The notes under the pieces are model-generated. The model worked only from the letters and a program-made list of their open reading frames with translations. It ran no database searches and was not told the origin of the DNA. The translations under genes were made by a program, and so were the position numbers. Source: Apricaphanius iberus (taxonomy: Eukaryota; Chordata; Actinopteri; Cyprinodontiformes; Aphaniidae). From it: DNA of 64,000 nucleotides. This document shows, piece after piece, positions 1 through 10,789 of the stretch (position 1 is the first letter of the stretch; every line of letters begins with the position of its first letter). The stretch is from the NCBI GenBank assembly GCA_028564705.1, contig JAPXFQ010001297.1:682001-746000 (forward strand), in the 5' to 3' direction.

Positions 1-882
1 ACTTTGATATCCCTAAATAAAATCCATCACAACCAACTGCCTTCAGAAGTCCTATTTGCAAAGTAGCTAATGTCTTCACTTGGTAAGGGAAAAAAATCAG
101 TCCTCGTTGGTATACTGTAGTAAAAAAAAAAAGAATACTAACTTACAATAGGCAGAAATGAATTTGGACAGATATTAACGGTAAGTCACTTTAACATTAA
201 CATAAGAATGGAAGCCTTAAAGGTTCCATTAAAGGTCTAATTTACTGGTTCTTTGTGTTATTTTTTATGCGTTCTCTAGTATGAATGAATGCTGTCTGAG
301 TCGGCCCCCGTAAAAAAATAAAATAAAATCCTTCGAGTTTCTATTGTCAATTTGTGCCAAGTCAGGGCGGGCGTGGAGAAACGACAGGATTTGGGGGCTT
401 GCTCATTAAGATTAATGACATGCAAGTTTCTGTCATCTGTTTGGTTAGGTGCAACACAACTCTTACACTGTCTCTGTTTCCTAAAATCAGTTATGTAAGA
501 CAGAAATTGTGCCAGTATTTAGCCTTAGACGGAGTTTACCACCCAGTTAGGATGCATTCCCTAACAACACCGGACCACAGCAGTCCAGAAAAACACTGGG
601 CAAGCAGTCTTCTGTACACCACACGACACCAGTCGGATGGAGATTCCAATAACAAACAGCGGATCGTCTCATCTGATCTGAGACAAAAAGTTTAACATGA
701 GGAAACATTTCTCCCATTGTAGCGACCTTAAGTCGAAGACTCTCAGAAACTAGCTGTTTCCTGACCCATAAACTCTCGGAGGAGCGCCTGCAAGCAGCAG
801 CAGGCACCGCACACCTGTGTGTGGCGCACACAGGTCTCTGTGTGTAGATCGAGCTCTGTAGTGTGCGTCTAACCGGGCGAAC
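1..882. other. Non-coding stretch, no gene recognised
   Basis: Only short open frames without any recognisable motif occur here. The segment from about 540 to 880 is less AT-rich than its surroundings and contains a small hairpin, acctgtgtg / cacacaggt, near 811-832. It could hold an untranslated exon of a gene off the left edge, but nothing in the sequence proves this. Confidence 0.4.
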
Positions 883-1005
883 TGGGATGGATGGACAGGC
901 GACCTGTCCAAGGTCCACCGTGCCTTTCACCCGATAACCGCTGGAGAAATGCACCAGATCCCCCGTGACCCTCCAAGGAGAAGCGGTGTAAATAATGGAT
1001 GGAAT
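883..1005 (-). repeat. Short dispersed fish repeat, reverse orientation
   Basis: The segment reads gacaggcgacctgtcc, then a diverged 'cgcctctcgcccgat'-like block, then 'gcaccag...cccccgtgaccct' and ends in aatggatgg. It is the reverse complement of the unit at 4836-4958, which carries target-site duplications. The copy is diverged. A common teleost repeat; I cannot name its class from the sequence. Confidence 0.65.
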
Positions 1006-3589
1006 TTATTTACCTGCACTCCGTGAATAGAGTTGGGGATCACATAAAGGGGTCAGAGGGAGGTGTAAAAAACGAATCTGTAAAAATAACGGAAAGCCTT
1101 GAGATTTTTCCATCACCGTTCTAAAAAATATGGAGAATATTCCGTCAATGCGACCCTTTCGTTGATGTGTTATCTCCATAAATGCCAAACGTGTTCTGCC
1201 GTGTTGTAGAGTTGCTAATTGTTAGCTTGTCATAGCTGCAGCTTAGCTCTGCTCTTGGCCACAGCAATCCAGTGTTCCTGTGGGTGGTCCCAAGCTAGGC
1301 AGGCGAGGCCAATGACAATGAATTTTCAAAGTGACTTACAAGTGAGACTCAGCTGTTCTCTGGTCCATTTCCTTTCTGTAACTGATGCAGGGAATGGAGT
1401 TTGGAGAAAATATTCACATGGAGCATGCTTATAAACCCCAGAGTGACAGATTGTATCAAAAGAAAAACAGTTGTTCATGATTTTCAGTGAAGGAGATCTT
1501 TAAACCTCTCACCAACTAGGAAGCTTTATCTCTTCCTGTGCTGCTCTTTAAATCACTAAAAGCAAATCACAATAACCAAAACAGACACTGATTGGTCCTG
1601 AAAGTATCAGTGAGGTCTGTGAACGGTAAACACTCTTCCAACCTCTCTCCATCTGTTTTGGTATCTTGGTTTACTCACTGAGATGTATATTAAAAACAGC
1701 AGTGACAGCCTGTCCAAGTTTTGTTCTGCATTAAAGCTTCTCACTTTATTTGAATTTAGAGTGCATCAAAAAAAAGCTATTTTCATAAGGTTAGTGGTGA
1801 TGAGTGGTAGGTGGAGGTTGGTAATGCCTCACCATTACATGACAGTTTTTGTAGTTTAAATTTGTCCTGTTTCTGCCTCCCTGTATTTCTGTAACTAAAC
1901 AAGTACAGAACATTCATATTTCAAGACACATCTAAGTACCAATTTAGAAGTGGCTTCTTGTACCAAAAAAAAAAAAAAACAATTGGTCCGAACGGGACAT
2001 TTGATTCATGCTGGCTGGTCTGTTCTGACACAAAAAACACAGAGCATGTGCAAGCAGAGTACTGCCTTAATAAAAATGTCCCCTCAGCTGGAAATTGTTT
2101 CCAGTGCAGCTGAAAGGCCCCTTTTATTGAGCTGGTAGAACACCAACCTCTTCCCATCCTCTCCTTTTCCTCTACACAAAAGGTGCACACACACATACTG
2201 TTCTCCATTCAGTTGCTCTTTATTAGAATAGGCAGTAAATTTGTGTATTTTGTTTACCATTTAAATTATTACAGTTTTAAAACAATATTTAGAATTCCTC
2301 TTTCATAACCTCGCTTGCATCCAAAGAGTAAAAATGGTCACAATGAAAGTAGGTCATGGTGTGAAAATTATTTTGAACGGAAATTAAACATATAAGGCAA
2401 GTGGAATATTTGTGCAGAGTTTTGAATATAAATCATTTTGCTATAAAAGGAAAAACGAAATTAGAGGACAAATTCCAGCTTGCGGTAATGACTCACCCTG
2501 TAGTAATGATTCCTTGGCACAATGTTAATTAACATACGATTAAGTAACGTTAAAGTCAGGGAAGACTTTCAGAGAAGCAGAGATCTTTTCTGTTGTGCTT
2601 TTCCTGGTGAAGTTGTTTTTTCAATTTCAACCTGCCGATTAGGACCAACTTAACTTTTTAAAGAACTATAACACAAAAATGTCCTTTATGTGTTATGACT
2701 GAGGTTGTGGTTTAGGACAACACAGAAAGTGAAGAATTGTGAGATTATCGACAATTATGCGTCAATATATCTCACTAATCTAAATTTCTGTCGATTTTGC
2801 CACAAAAGTATATAACTCCAGACGGTTGATGCGTTTAGAGACTGAAAATGTTGGGAGTTTGTTGGAATCTCTTGCTGATTAATTGATGTATCTCTGCAGA
2901 GCACAGAATAGGAAGCTGTTCTATGGTTGTAGTTATGTGGTGTATCAGGAAAACATACCTTTTCGCCACCACTGCTAAAAATGATAACAATATTGACTAT
3001 ATATAAAATACACTTGTTTGAGTATTTTATTAGTTTTCCATTACACAATGTCCCCACCAATCCCAAATGTCCAAATGACTGCATATGAGCATTCTCACGT
3101 TCCAGACACATTGGAAACAACTTCCAAAAGGTTTAGAAAGCTATTTAAAGAACATTTTTTTGTGCAAAATGCATTTAGACCATGTTCAATTCTTTTTTTT
3201 AAATATTGTAAAAGAAAATCTCAACCTAAATAATAGTAAAAATATTCTAAATAAAATAAAAGCTAAATACTGTAAAAATAAAGTTCGAAATTGTCTAGTT
3301 TTCTTTGCTTCAAGAAGTTTATTTCTGTTAAATGAAAAATATACTTTAAACTTTCAATATCTAGTGTGAAGACAAACACTGAACAGTGGTATCCTTGTGT
3401 ACCACGTACAAAGTATCTAAGCACCGCTTGATGACATCATCAAAATGCATAACTGCGGTATGGCGGGAGAGTCAAAATCTGTACCTTTGGCTAAATTTAT
3501 ATGATTTCTACCTTATACCTTTTATATTGCCCACTACTACAACCTACCTAGCATTCCATCCAAATACTATACAATATTTCACACACTAC
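1006..3589. other. AT-rich non-coding stretch
   Basis: No motif-bearing open frame, RNA gene or clear transposon end was seen. There are several homopolymer runs, for example A/T tracts near 1965 and 3190. The short open frames on both strands overlap one another and have low-complexity composition, so I do not regard them as genes. Confidence 0.45.
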
Positions 3590-4532
3590 AGGTTTACAGA
3601 GAATGGTCCAAAAAAGGGAAAATATCCAGTGAGCAGCAGTTCTATGGGTGAAAATTGCTTGTTGATGCCAGAGTTCAGAAAACAGCCAGACTGCTTCAAG
3701 CTGATAGAAAGCCAACAGTAACTCAAATAATTAGTCGTTACAACTAAGGTATGCAGAAGAGCATCTCTAAACGCACAACACATCGAACCTTGAGGCAGAT
3801 GGGCTACAGCAGCAGAAGACCACACCGGGTGCCACTCCTGTCAGCTAAAAACAGGAAACTGAGGCTACAATTTGCAAAGGCTCACCAAAATTCGACAATA
3901 GAAGATTGTAAAAATTGTTGCCTGGTATGATGAGTCTCAATTTCTGCTGTGACATTCGGATGGTAGGGTCAGAATTTGGCGTCAACAACATAAAAGCATG
4001 GATCCATCCTGCCTTTTATCAACAGTTCAGGCTGGTGATGGTGGTATAATGGTGTGGGGGACATTTTCTTGGCACACTTTGGTACCAATTGATCATTGTT
4101 GCAATTCCACAGCTTAAATGAGTATTGTTGCTGACCATGTTCATCCCTTTATGATCACAGTGACCCATCTTCTGATGGCTACTTCCAACAGGATAATATC
4201 CATTGTCATAAAGCTTGAATCATCTCAGACTAGTTTCTTGAAAATCACAATGAGTTCACTGTAATCAAATGGCCTCCACAGTCACCATATTTCAATACAA
4301 TAGAGTACCTTAGGGATGTGGTGGAACGGGAGATTCGCATCATGAATGTGCAGCTGACAAATCTGCAGCAGCTGTGTGATGCTATCATGTCAATACAGAC
4401 CAGAATCTCTGAAGGAATGCTTCTAGTACCTTGTTGAATCCATGCCACAGAGGATTAAGGTAGTTCTGAAGGCAAAAGGGGGTCCAACCCCGTACAAGCA
4501 AGGTGTAACTAATAAAGTGGCCAGTGAGAGTA
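3590..4532 (+). mobile_element. Decayed Tc1-like DNA transposon
   Basis: The segment preserves the order of a Tc1/mariner transposase read with many frameshifts and stops. A helix-turn-helix-like region lies near 3720-3860. A glycine-rich block (ggtgatggtggtataatggt) lies near 4030. The third catalytic motif region, reading KWPPQSP..NTIEYL, lies near 4267-4312. The right end carries an aataaagtggcc terminal sequence that in related elements forms the inverted repeat; the matching left end is not visible. The copy is old, since no frame longer than about 110 codons survives and the second Asp motif is degraded. Host function is unlikely. Confidence 0.75.
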
Positions 4533-4835
4533 TATTTTCTAAACATGTGACCTTGTGAACGTTTCACAAGTCCCGTTTCTGTTCCTCTCATTTACTTTCA
4601 AATCCAGATTATCTCCATCTACTTTCTTAAAATTAAAATATTTTTTTTTCGTTCTTTTTCCAATGAAGCTCCTGATTTGAAATGAGTTATAGCTTAATAC
4701 CAAATAGCTTAATAACAATATAAATACATATTTTGAAGTGTTTACAATTTAAACAGGGATCAAATGTTACAGTTCCAGAAGCAGAGACACATATCGTTCT
4801 TTATGGTGTCATTACATTTTCAATTTAACATTACA

Positions 4836-4958
4836 TCCATCCATCCATTTTCTGAACCGCTTAGTCCTCCAGGGGTCGCGGGGGGGCTGGTGCCTATCTC
4901 CAGCTGTCAACAGACGAGAGGCGGGGTTCACCCTGAACAGATCGCCAGTCCATCACAG
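4836..4958 (+). repeat. 123-bp dispersed repeat with perfect 14-bp target duplication
   Basis: The unit starts with a tccatccatcc simple repeat, runs through gaaccgcttagtcctccagg, ggtgcctatctccagc and gaggcggggttcaccctg, and ends in gccagtccatcacag. It is flanked on both sides by the identical 14 bases aatttaacattaca (4822-4835 and 4959-4972). This is what insertion by target-primed retrotransposition would leave, so the unit behaves as a SINE or a truncated LINE tail. No RNA polymerase III promoter boxes are obvious. Related copies lie at 883-1005 (reversed) and 39005-39075 (degraded). Confidence 0.8.
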
Positions 4959-4972
4959 AATTTAACATTACA

Positions 4973-5286
4973 ACTATTCTTTTTTTTATTTATTTTTTAT
5001 TTTCTAACATTTTGGACATTTGAGCAAAAATATTTACTTACAACTACTCAACAAATTATGAAATAGCAATAAATTGGGCTTCTGATTTGGCATTGTGATG
5101 TAAAGGGATAGTCCACAGCTTTATAGGCATCTGATCCAGTTTAGATCAGTTTAATTTTAAAATATATGATGAAAGCTGATGTAGATTCTGAGTCATTCGG
5201 CGGTTGACAACAATAGGTGTTCAAGCAGAAGGCAACTGGACTTTTTCCTTATAAGAAACAAGAGAAGTCCAGTTTCCTTTTATTTA

Positions 5287-5374
<88 letters not shown>

Positions 5375-6540
5375 CTGGAAACATTTTTGCACATTTAAAC
5401 TTTGTTTAACCATACCTCTCCAGATCTAGGAGAATGGCACTTTTCAAGCCTGCGCAGGAGCTCTGCATCATCCAAACACTTGGATGTAGCTCAGCTTTTA
5501 CCAGGATGTGGAGCAACAACGAACCGGTGTGGGTGTTTCCAATGCCAACGCTGCTGACAGCAAACACGTCACGCTCAACAGGAAGGACAGGTTGTGCTTT
5601 GGCTGTGTTTTCAGGCAAATGCGAACATGCATAATTGTGTGGACAACACACAGGCATATCACAACAGGCTGCAGGCCTAAAGGGTTTAGTAAGCAGGAGT
5701 GGGCGTGTTAGAGAACGCCTAAATATTACTCACACACACTCCCACTCATGTATGTCACGTTCTAACTCTAAAATCTTTGGCATAAAAGTTGAACTATGGT
5801 ACCAATTTTCTTTCTTTCTACATTGTCCAGAATGTACTAAAGACTTTTGTTATTGTTGTTTTTTCTTTTTTTTTAGGAGACTCTAAACATTCGAGACTCA
5901 TTTTCAGACACTGAGACATGCTATAACTGTTGAATTTGAAAAGAATTTGTATTAAAGAGATAAACTAGCAAAGGCATCAGGAAGAATCTAGTGAATACAC
6001 CAAACGTTTCCTCTTAAAAGCGTTTTCTCCCTCACTTTGCCACATTCCTTAACCTTGGCCAAGACCTGTGTCAACATTTCTCAATTGGGCAATGAAGCAA
6101 GATTTTCTAGAGGAACAGCACTTTACTCTCACATTTACGCACTAACCTCCCTTAGGAGTCATCCGATTAAGTCATAGAGATATTCAGTTTTCAAGTTGTG
6201 TTGGCTAACTTGGCTAATTGTCAAGGTTTATTTTATCCACAACATTAATGGGTTATGTGGATATGGGATTTTCAAACTAAATAATGAATTTTGAGTTAAG
6301 TGCTCCATTTGGAAGCTTAAGATCCAGTTTGCCAATCGCATATTCATCTTGCAATCAGAGTTTCGTTTGCTTTGTGGATTTTTTTTACTTGTAAACCTCA
6401 GACAGTATAATTTATATACTTGGCCTAAGAACAAGTTTTCTGTCTAAGATTTTACCAAGGTATTCTATGTAAAATGACAGTTCGTAAAACCTAATGCTTC
6501 ATCCCTAAGGATGAAAAATTATGAAACTACTTCAAAGATG
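4973..6540. other. Non-coding stretch with AT microsatellite
   Basis: Apart from the AT repeat at 5289-5373 I recognise nothing. The segment 5430-5750 is less AT-rich and carries an open frame of 83 codons on the minus strand (5406-5657) that has no recognisable domain. A T-rich tract precedes tttaggaga near 5865, but no matching exon follows. Confidence 0.4.
5289..5373. repeat. (AT)n microsatellite
   Basis: About 85 bases of almost uninterrupted AT dinucleotide, with one phase break near 5324. It is self-complementary and likely to vary in length between individuals. Short Tyr/Ile open frames across it are artefacts. Confidence 0.97.
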
Positions 6541-6569
6541 TTCCTTACAATTCCCTCTTTTTTTGAAAG

Positions 6570-7028
6570 GCTAAACTGGTGGGACATCGGCATGATCGCC
6601 TGAAGCGAAAACTCCCAACAGAGACCCAGTGGCTCAATGCACTCGAGGAGGACCAGCGTGTGAAGAAGAGATTGGCCGACCTTCTGGAACAATCTGAAAA
6701 ACGAGCAGCTGACAATTTTGCTAAAATGACTAATGCACTTGGAGTTCTGACTACATCAATTGCAGAAGGTTTTTCTCTACTGAGACAAGTTCTGCCACCT
6801 TCGACTACACAGCCTGCACATTTTATGCCATATTTTCCACACACTCCACAGTCAGTCCACCAAACTCCAGCATGTCAGACATTCTCATACCCACCTTCTG
6901 CAAGGGGAACACCACATAATTCATATAGCTCCAGCACACACGATGCATCACGTTCCAGCACGCCTGCGGAGAGTACAGGCCTTTCTGGATTCTCCTTTAC
7001 CCAAGCTCTTTTCAATGAAAAGGAATAA
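6570..7028 (+). pseudogene. Harbinger Myb/SANT-like partner protein, C-terminal fragment
   Basis: In Harbinger elements a small Myb-like protein binds the transposon ends and carries the nuclease into the nucleus. Here an open frame of about 152 codons runs from a possible splice acceptor (AG at 6568-6569) to the stop at 7026-7028. The frame upstream closes at a TGA at 6564-6566, so the frame cannot start further left without splicing. The first 60 residues are charged and helical (HDRLKRKLP, EEDQRVKKRLADLLEQ), and the tail is rich in Pro, Ser and Thr. The N-terminal DNA-binding trihelix expected in such proteins is absent. Identification rests mainly on position opposite the nuclease gene; the sequence itself is only suggestive. 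Confidence 0.6.
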
Positions 7029-7403
7029 ATCGTGTCCCTTCTTTTTTCACAGACTGTTTTAAGGTTTTAAAGTGTTAAAGTTTATGTAAATATTGTTGTA
7101 CTGTAAAGCTATTTAAGTTGAAAGTTTTTATAGAGTCAAAGACACACACTACTTTATTTGAGCTAAAGACACCTTTATTTTTATTTTTCTGTAAGATGCA
7201 ACAGCTCTTTTGCACACTTGTTTCTTTTGTTTCACAGCACTCTTTTTTTTAATGTTAATAAAAGTGGTGCAACTACAAAACATGACTTATGCCATTTGGT
7301 TACATAAAACAATGAAGAATGCCACTGTAACATGTGTGCAGCTTTGTTATAACGTAATATAGCCCCACATTAGTTTCCATGTCTTCTAACAATGTCGTTC
7401 AGT

Positions 7404-8687
7404 TTATGGATCCAGGAACTGAGTGAGGACTCTTCTAACACGCTTTCCTTCAGCTGTCAAGCTGTCCCCTCTGATATCTGGTTCTGTGACTGGCTGGTTT
7501 TCTCTGTCATCCTGTATGGCTTCAGCAACATGGTTGTCATCTACTGGGTCTTTTGATGCCTCGCAGTAGTTATGCAGCACGAAACATGCATAAATGACAA
7601 AAGGTAGTTCCTGCAAATTGATGTCCATGGCTCTCCTCAAAGCTCAAAAACGGGCCTTCAGTCTTCCAAATGCACACTCGATAGCCATGCGCGCTCTACA
7701 CAAAGACAGTCCAAAATACTGCTCCTGAACAGTGCTGCCTCCGTTAGCATACTCCTTCATTACATAGGGTAGCAGGGGGTAAGCGGGGTCCCCCAAAATG
7801 TAAACTGGGATGGGAGCTTCGTTGTCTACAATTTGTTTTGGACAAGGTGGGATTTTTCCACTTCTGAAGAGGTTGTTGATAGCAGAATTGGCAAAAACAC
7901 GAGCATCATGGACGCTTCCAGGCCACTTTACCACCACATCCATAAACCTGTACTTATAGTCACAAGTGGCCTGGATATTTAAGGTGAAATTACCCTTCCG
8001 GTTCAGGTAGTCAGTGGGATTAGCAGATGGTTGCTTTATTACGACATGGGTGCCATCTACAGCACCTAGACATTGAGGGAGGCCATGGATCACTTCAAAT
8101 CTTTCCACAAGGGAATGCACCGCGGTTACAGATGTTGGTAGCTGGATGTACATGGGGCCCAAGTGCACAGTTATAGCTTTACACACATCCCGAATAATTT
8201 TGGAGACAACTTGCTTTGAAAGTCCAAAAGCATTAGCTGTTTTACGTAGCCTGCCCTCATCGGCTAAATAGTACAGTGTGCAGGCTACTTTTTTGGCAAC
8301 ACTGACCGGTGATCGCATGACGGTCGGTTTCCCTTCAATGTGAGGACGTAACAACTCCGACAATGAGAGCAGCGAAGAGCGTGACATACGGAAGTTTTCA
8401 CGCCATTCCTCCGGGAGGACGATTTCCTGCTCAAAGTTGTCCCACCAGCTGGCTGTGCGTCCCGGTCTGATCCAAAACCGGCGTCTGTGTCTTTGCCGAA
8501 AAAATCTCCTTGTAGGCGGAAGAGATAGTTGGTGGACGATGACCGCCCTGAACCTCGTGCTTCGACAGTGGTCCTCTAAACATTGTATTAAATGAGCGTG
8601 TAAAACCAAGCAAGCACACAGCGCTCGTAAAACAGATAGCACTAATGCAGCGCTGAGGGCTTCCATGCTGTTTAGGAGTGTAAACAC
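7404..8687 (-). pseudogene. HARBI1-like Harbinger nuclease, interrupted by one stop codon
   Basis: A DDE-type nuclease that would cut and rejoin transposon ends. The frame from the ATG at 8685-8687 gives 347 codons, then a TGA at 7644-7646, then the same frame continues for 79 codons to 7404, about 427 in all, a normal length for the family. Visible motifs: a helix-turn-helix region near residues 144-170 ([20 protein letters not shown]), the first catalytic Asp in VDGTHVVIK (D211), a conserved SVHDARVF block (D261), the second Asp in [11 protein letters not shown] (D300) and the Glu in [13 protein letters not shown] (E337). The stop falls just after the last motif, in an Arg-rich stretch (RF*ALRR), and is best explained by CGA to TGA mutation. 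A domesticated host gene is unlikely because of the stop and the attached transposon end. Confidence 0.88.
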
Positions 8688-8739
8688 AGGTCGCAGATGT
8701 GACGTCAGAGCGTCTGATGCAGTGACGCAGGGCTCAAAT

Positions 8740-8926
8740 CTCCGTTTTCAACCGTCCACACGTAGACACTGAAAACGGAGAAAACGCAAATCTCCACTTT
8801 GGCCGGAGTTTTTAAAAAGCTTCGTTTTTGGTGCCAAAAACCTCCGGCTACGTGTGGATGACAGGCCAAACCGTAGAAAAATATCTCCGTTTTGTGAGAT
8901 ACCCGGCTACGTGTGGACAGGGCCTC
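8740..8926 (-). repeat. Harbinger right terminal and subterminal repeats
   Basis: The motif ccggctacgtgtgga occurs at 8844-8858 and again at 8903-8917, with an inverted form (gtccacacgtag) near 8753-8764. Between them are alternating atctccgtttt / aaaacggag segments. These look like transposase-binding repeats. The outer boundary is placed at ggacagggcc (8915-8924); no matching 3-bp target duplication can be tested because the left end is missing. Confidence 0.65.
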
Positions 8927-9139
8927 AATCTTGGTGAATGTTAATGGCTTGCAGTGGGAAGTCTGCAAATTCAAATGCAGTCTAAATTATCATAAGAACT
9001 AGAGTTCCAAACTTTGACTTGATCAGCTTTCAATTTAAGAGAGGGAGACCAGCATTATGAAGTAGTCATCCAAAGAACCAGAAGCTTAAGCCTCAGTAAA
9101 AGTATTTAGAAAATAAGAAAAAGCCAGTCTTGGAGAGAA

Positions 9140-10030
9140 AATGATTTTGGAAAACAAAAGTCAAAGGAGGACTTTAAATGTCGTTGAAAAGTGTGAGAGC
9201 TGTAAGCAGGCTCAGACCAATTATCAAACTCTGGATTCACGAAGAGCATGTGGCTTCTGTCCAAGTTGTGAAACAGTGGACCAGATCTTTACCCTTGCAG
9301 GACCGCTGAGGAGACCATGGGAGCTTGGCTGTCTGGTCTGCATGTGTATGTATGCTGTGGAAATGTAGGATGTTTGTAAGGGCTATCCAGTTTGGTTCAC
9401 AGTGCAGGTTTCACTATGTCAAGGATGTCCCTGGTCACTGATTCTGTCTGTGTTATTTTTGGACTGGAGGTCAAGGCATGCTCATGGAAAGGAGGAAGTC
9501 TAGTTTGAAGACCCCAGGTCTTATCTTTCCTTTTTGCAGATTAGGTGGTTGTGTTAGTTTATTCAGTCCATGACCTTCGATGTGCAATGGAACTACCAGC
9601 AGCCAGGCAGAAATTTGGCTCCCCTTAAACCAAGATCAAGGTTAGCTAAAAGAAGGTGAGCTTCTCCCTGTGGTCGGCGGACAGTCTCTGCATCAAGTAA
9701 AAGAGTTTGAGTATCTTGATGTGTTGTTTTGTTTTTGTTTTCACCGATGATGGTTGTATAGAGCAGGAGATAGGTTGAAGAAATGAGGTCTCGTCTGCAG
9801 TATTGCATGTGATTTTCTGGTCTGTTGCAGTAAAGAAAGAGCTAAGACCAAAAGGCATTGCTCTCAATTTAATGGATACTCCCCTTTCTGACACTCGCTT
9901 ATTGTCATGAAATATGGATGATGACATAAAGACAAAACAGTGGTTGAAATAAGCTTCCTCTATAGAGTGTTTAGACTCAGCCTTAAAGATAGGCTGAGGA
10001 GCTCCATCATCTGAAGTCAACTCAGCTTTT
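9140..10030 (+). mobile_element. Highly decayed LINE (reverse transcriptase remnant)
   Basis: Conceptual translation across frames recovers the order of a teleost non-LTR reverse transcriptase: DQIFTLAGPLRRPWELG near 9280-9335, a short SRHAHGKEE-like block near 9475, a VDC-like PLxVGG segment with 'KEFEYL' near 9650-9720, and a YCHEIWMMT block near 9900, followed by RLRSSI-like residues near 9990. Every block is separated by stops or frameshifts. The catalytic YxDD box is not intact. The long antisense open frame over 9646-10020 is only a shadow. I do not assign the clade. Confidence 0.6.
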
Positions 10031-10789
10031 CAGGAACATATAGGTGATATCACAGAGGCTTTTTCATTTAAATAAATAAGTAAGTAATTAAATAAATACA
10101 CAATATACTATGGGACTGATCTTGAATTCAGATGAGGGACTATATATTCCTAAAGAGCTGGGTTTGAATCATGCTAGGTTAGGATGGAGAATTTCGCTGG
10201 GTAAAGGAATGTCTAGGTTCCCACCTGGACCTCTGAAAACTGCATTAATCCTAAATAATTAATTTCATTTTAAAGCCACATGTAAAAATCAACCAAAAAT
10301 CAAGGTTAACAATGTTTTAACATAGATTAAACTAAGACAAGCCTAGTGCTCTTCAATAGGAAAAGTTAAAGAAAATGAGCAATGCTGAGAGGTTAGTAAT
10401 AATACGTCATGGCAGCCAAGGTTTCATTTTCCTGAAGAACATAAGAAAAAATGCACATGCTGCAGAACATGATGACATGACCATCACAATGACAAACATA
10501 TGTGAACATAACTATTGCGCAAGCAGTCAATAGACCAGATTGTCTATATGAGACTTCCCGCTGGTGCTACAGACAAACATCAATACGAGACTGAATTAAC
10601 TCCGAGCAATTACAGAGGACTGTTGGACAGTATATCTGTCCAGCAGCCTGACGAATATACTGACAATCTTTTTTTAATACCAGCTACTGTCGATATAAAA
10701 GCTCATTGCAATGAAATTAACTTGTAAGGATGCAGCATGGCCTTAGCCAAAAAAAGATCAACAAGCTTCACAAATGTTTTTTCAATTCA
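10031..10789. other. Non-coding stretch
   Basis: Contains an aaataaataagtaag-type short tandem tract at about 10069-10098 and otherwise AT-rich sequence. The open frame 10515-10727 (70 codons) has no recognisable motif. Nothing else seen. Confidence 0.4.

Larger units (their letters stand above)
6541..8926. mobile_element. PIF/Harbinger DNA transposon, left end missing
   Basis: Two convergent genes typical of this superfamily are present: a Myb-like DNA-binding partner on plus (6570-7028) and a DDE nuclease on minus (7404-8687). Polyadenylation signals face each other in the gap (aataaa at 7257 on plus; tttatt near 7171-7181 for the minus gene). The right end has repeated ggctacgtgtgga motifs, and the terminus reads ggccctgtccacacg when taken from the end inward. 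I found no matching terminus left of 6541. There the partner gene starts mid-coding right after a possible splice acceptor (ttttgaaag), so the left part, including the first exon, is deleted or was never copied. Confidence 0.8.

Noticed and set aside
354..954. Overlapping open frames of 113 and 135 codons on opposite strands
   Set aside because: They share the same DNA, have no motif, and one would run into a dispersed repeat border; no splice or start context supports either.
5217..5429. Open frame with Tyr/Ile repeats
   Set aside because: Product of the AT microsatellite; the same applies to the minus frame at 50602-50868.
5406..5657. 83-codon minus-strand frame in a less AT-rich block
   Set aside because: No motif, no splice context, and overlapping frames on the other strand of similar length.
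7404..8687. Domesticated host HARBI1 gene
   Set aside because: In-frame stop, direct attachment to a transposon terminus and the convergent partner gene all point to a transposon copy.
9646..10020. 124-codon minus-strand open frame
   Set aside because: It is the antisense of an old LINE whose conserved blocks are readable on the plus strand.
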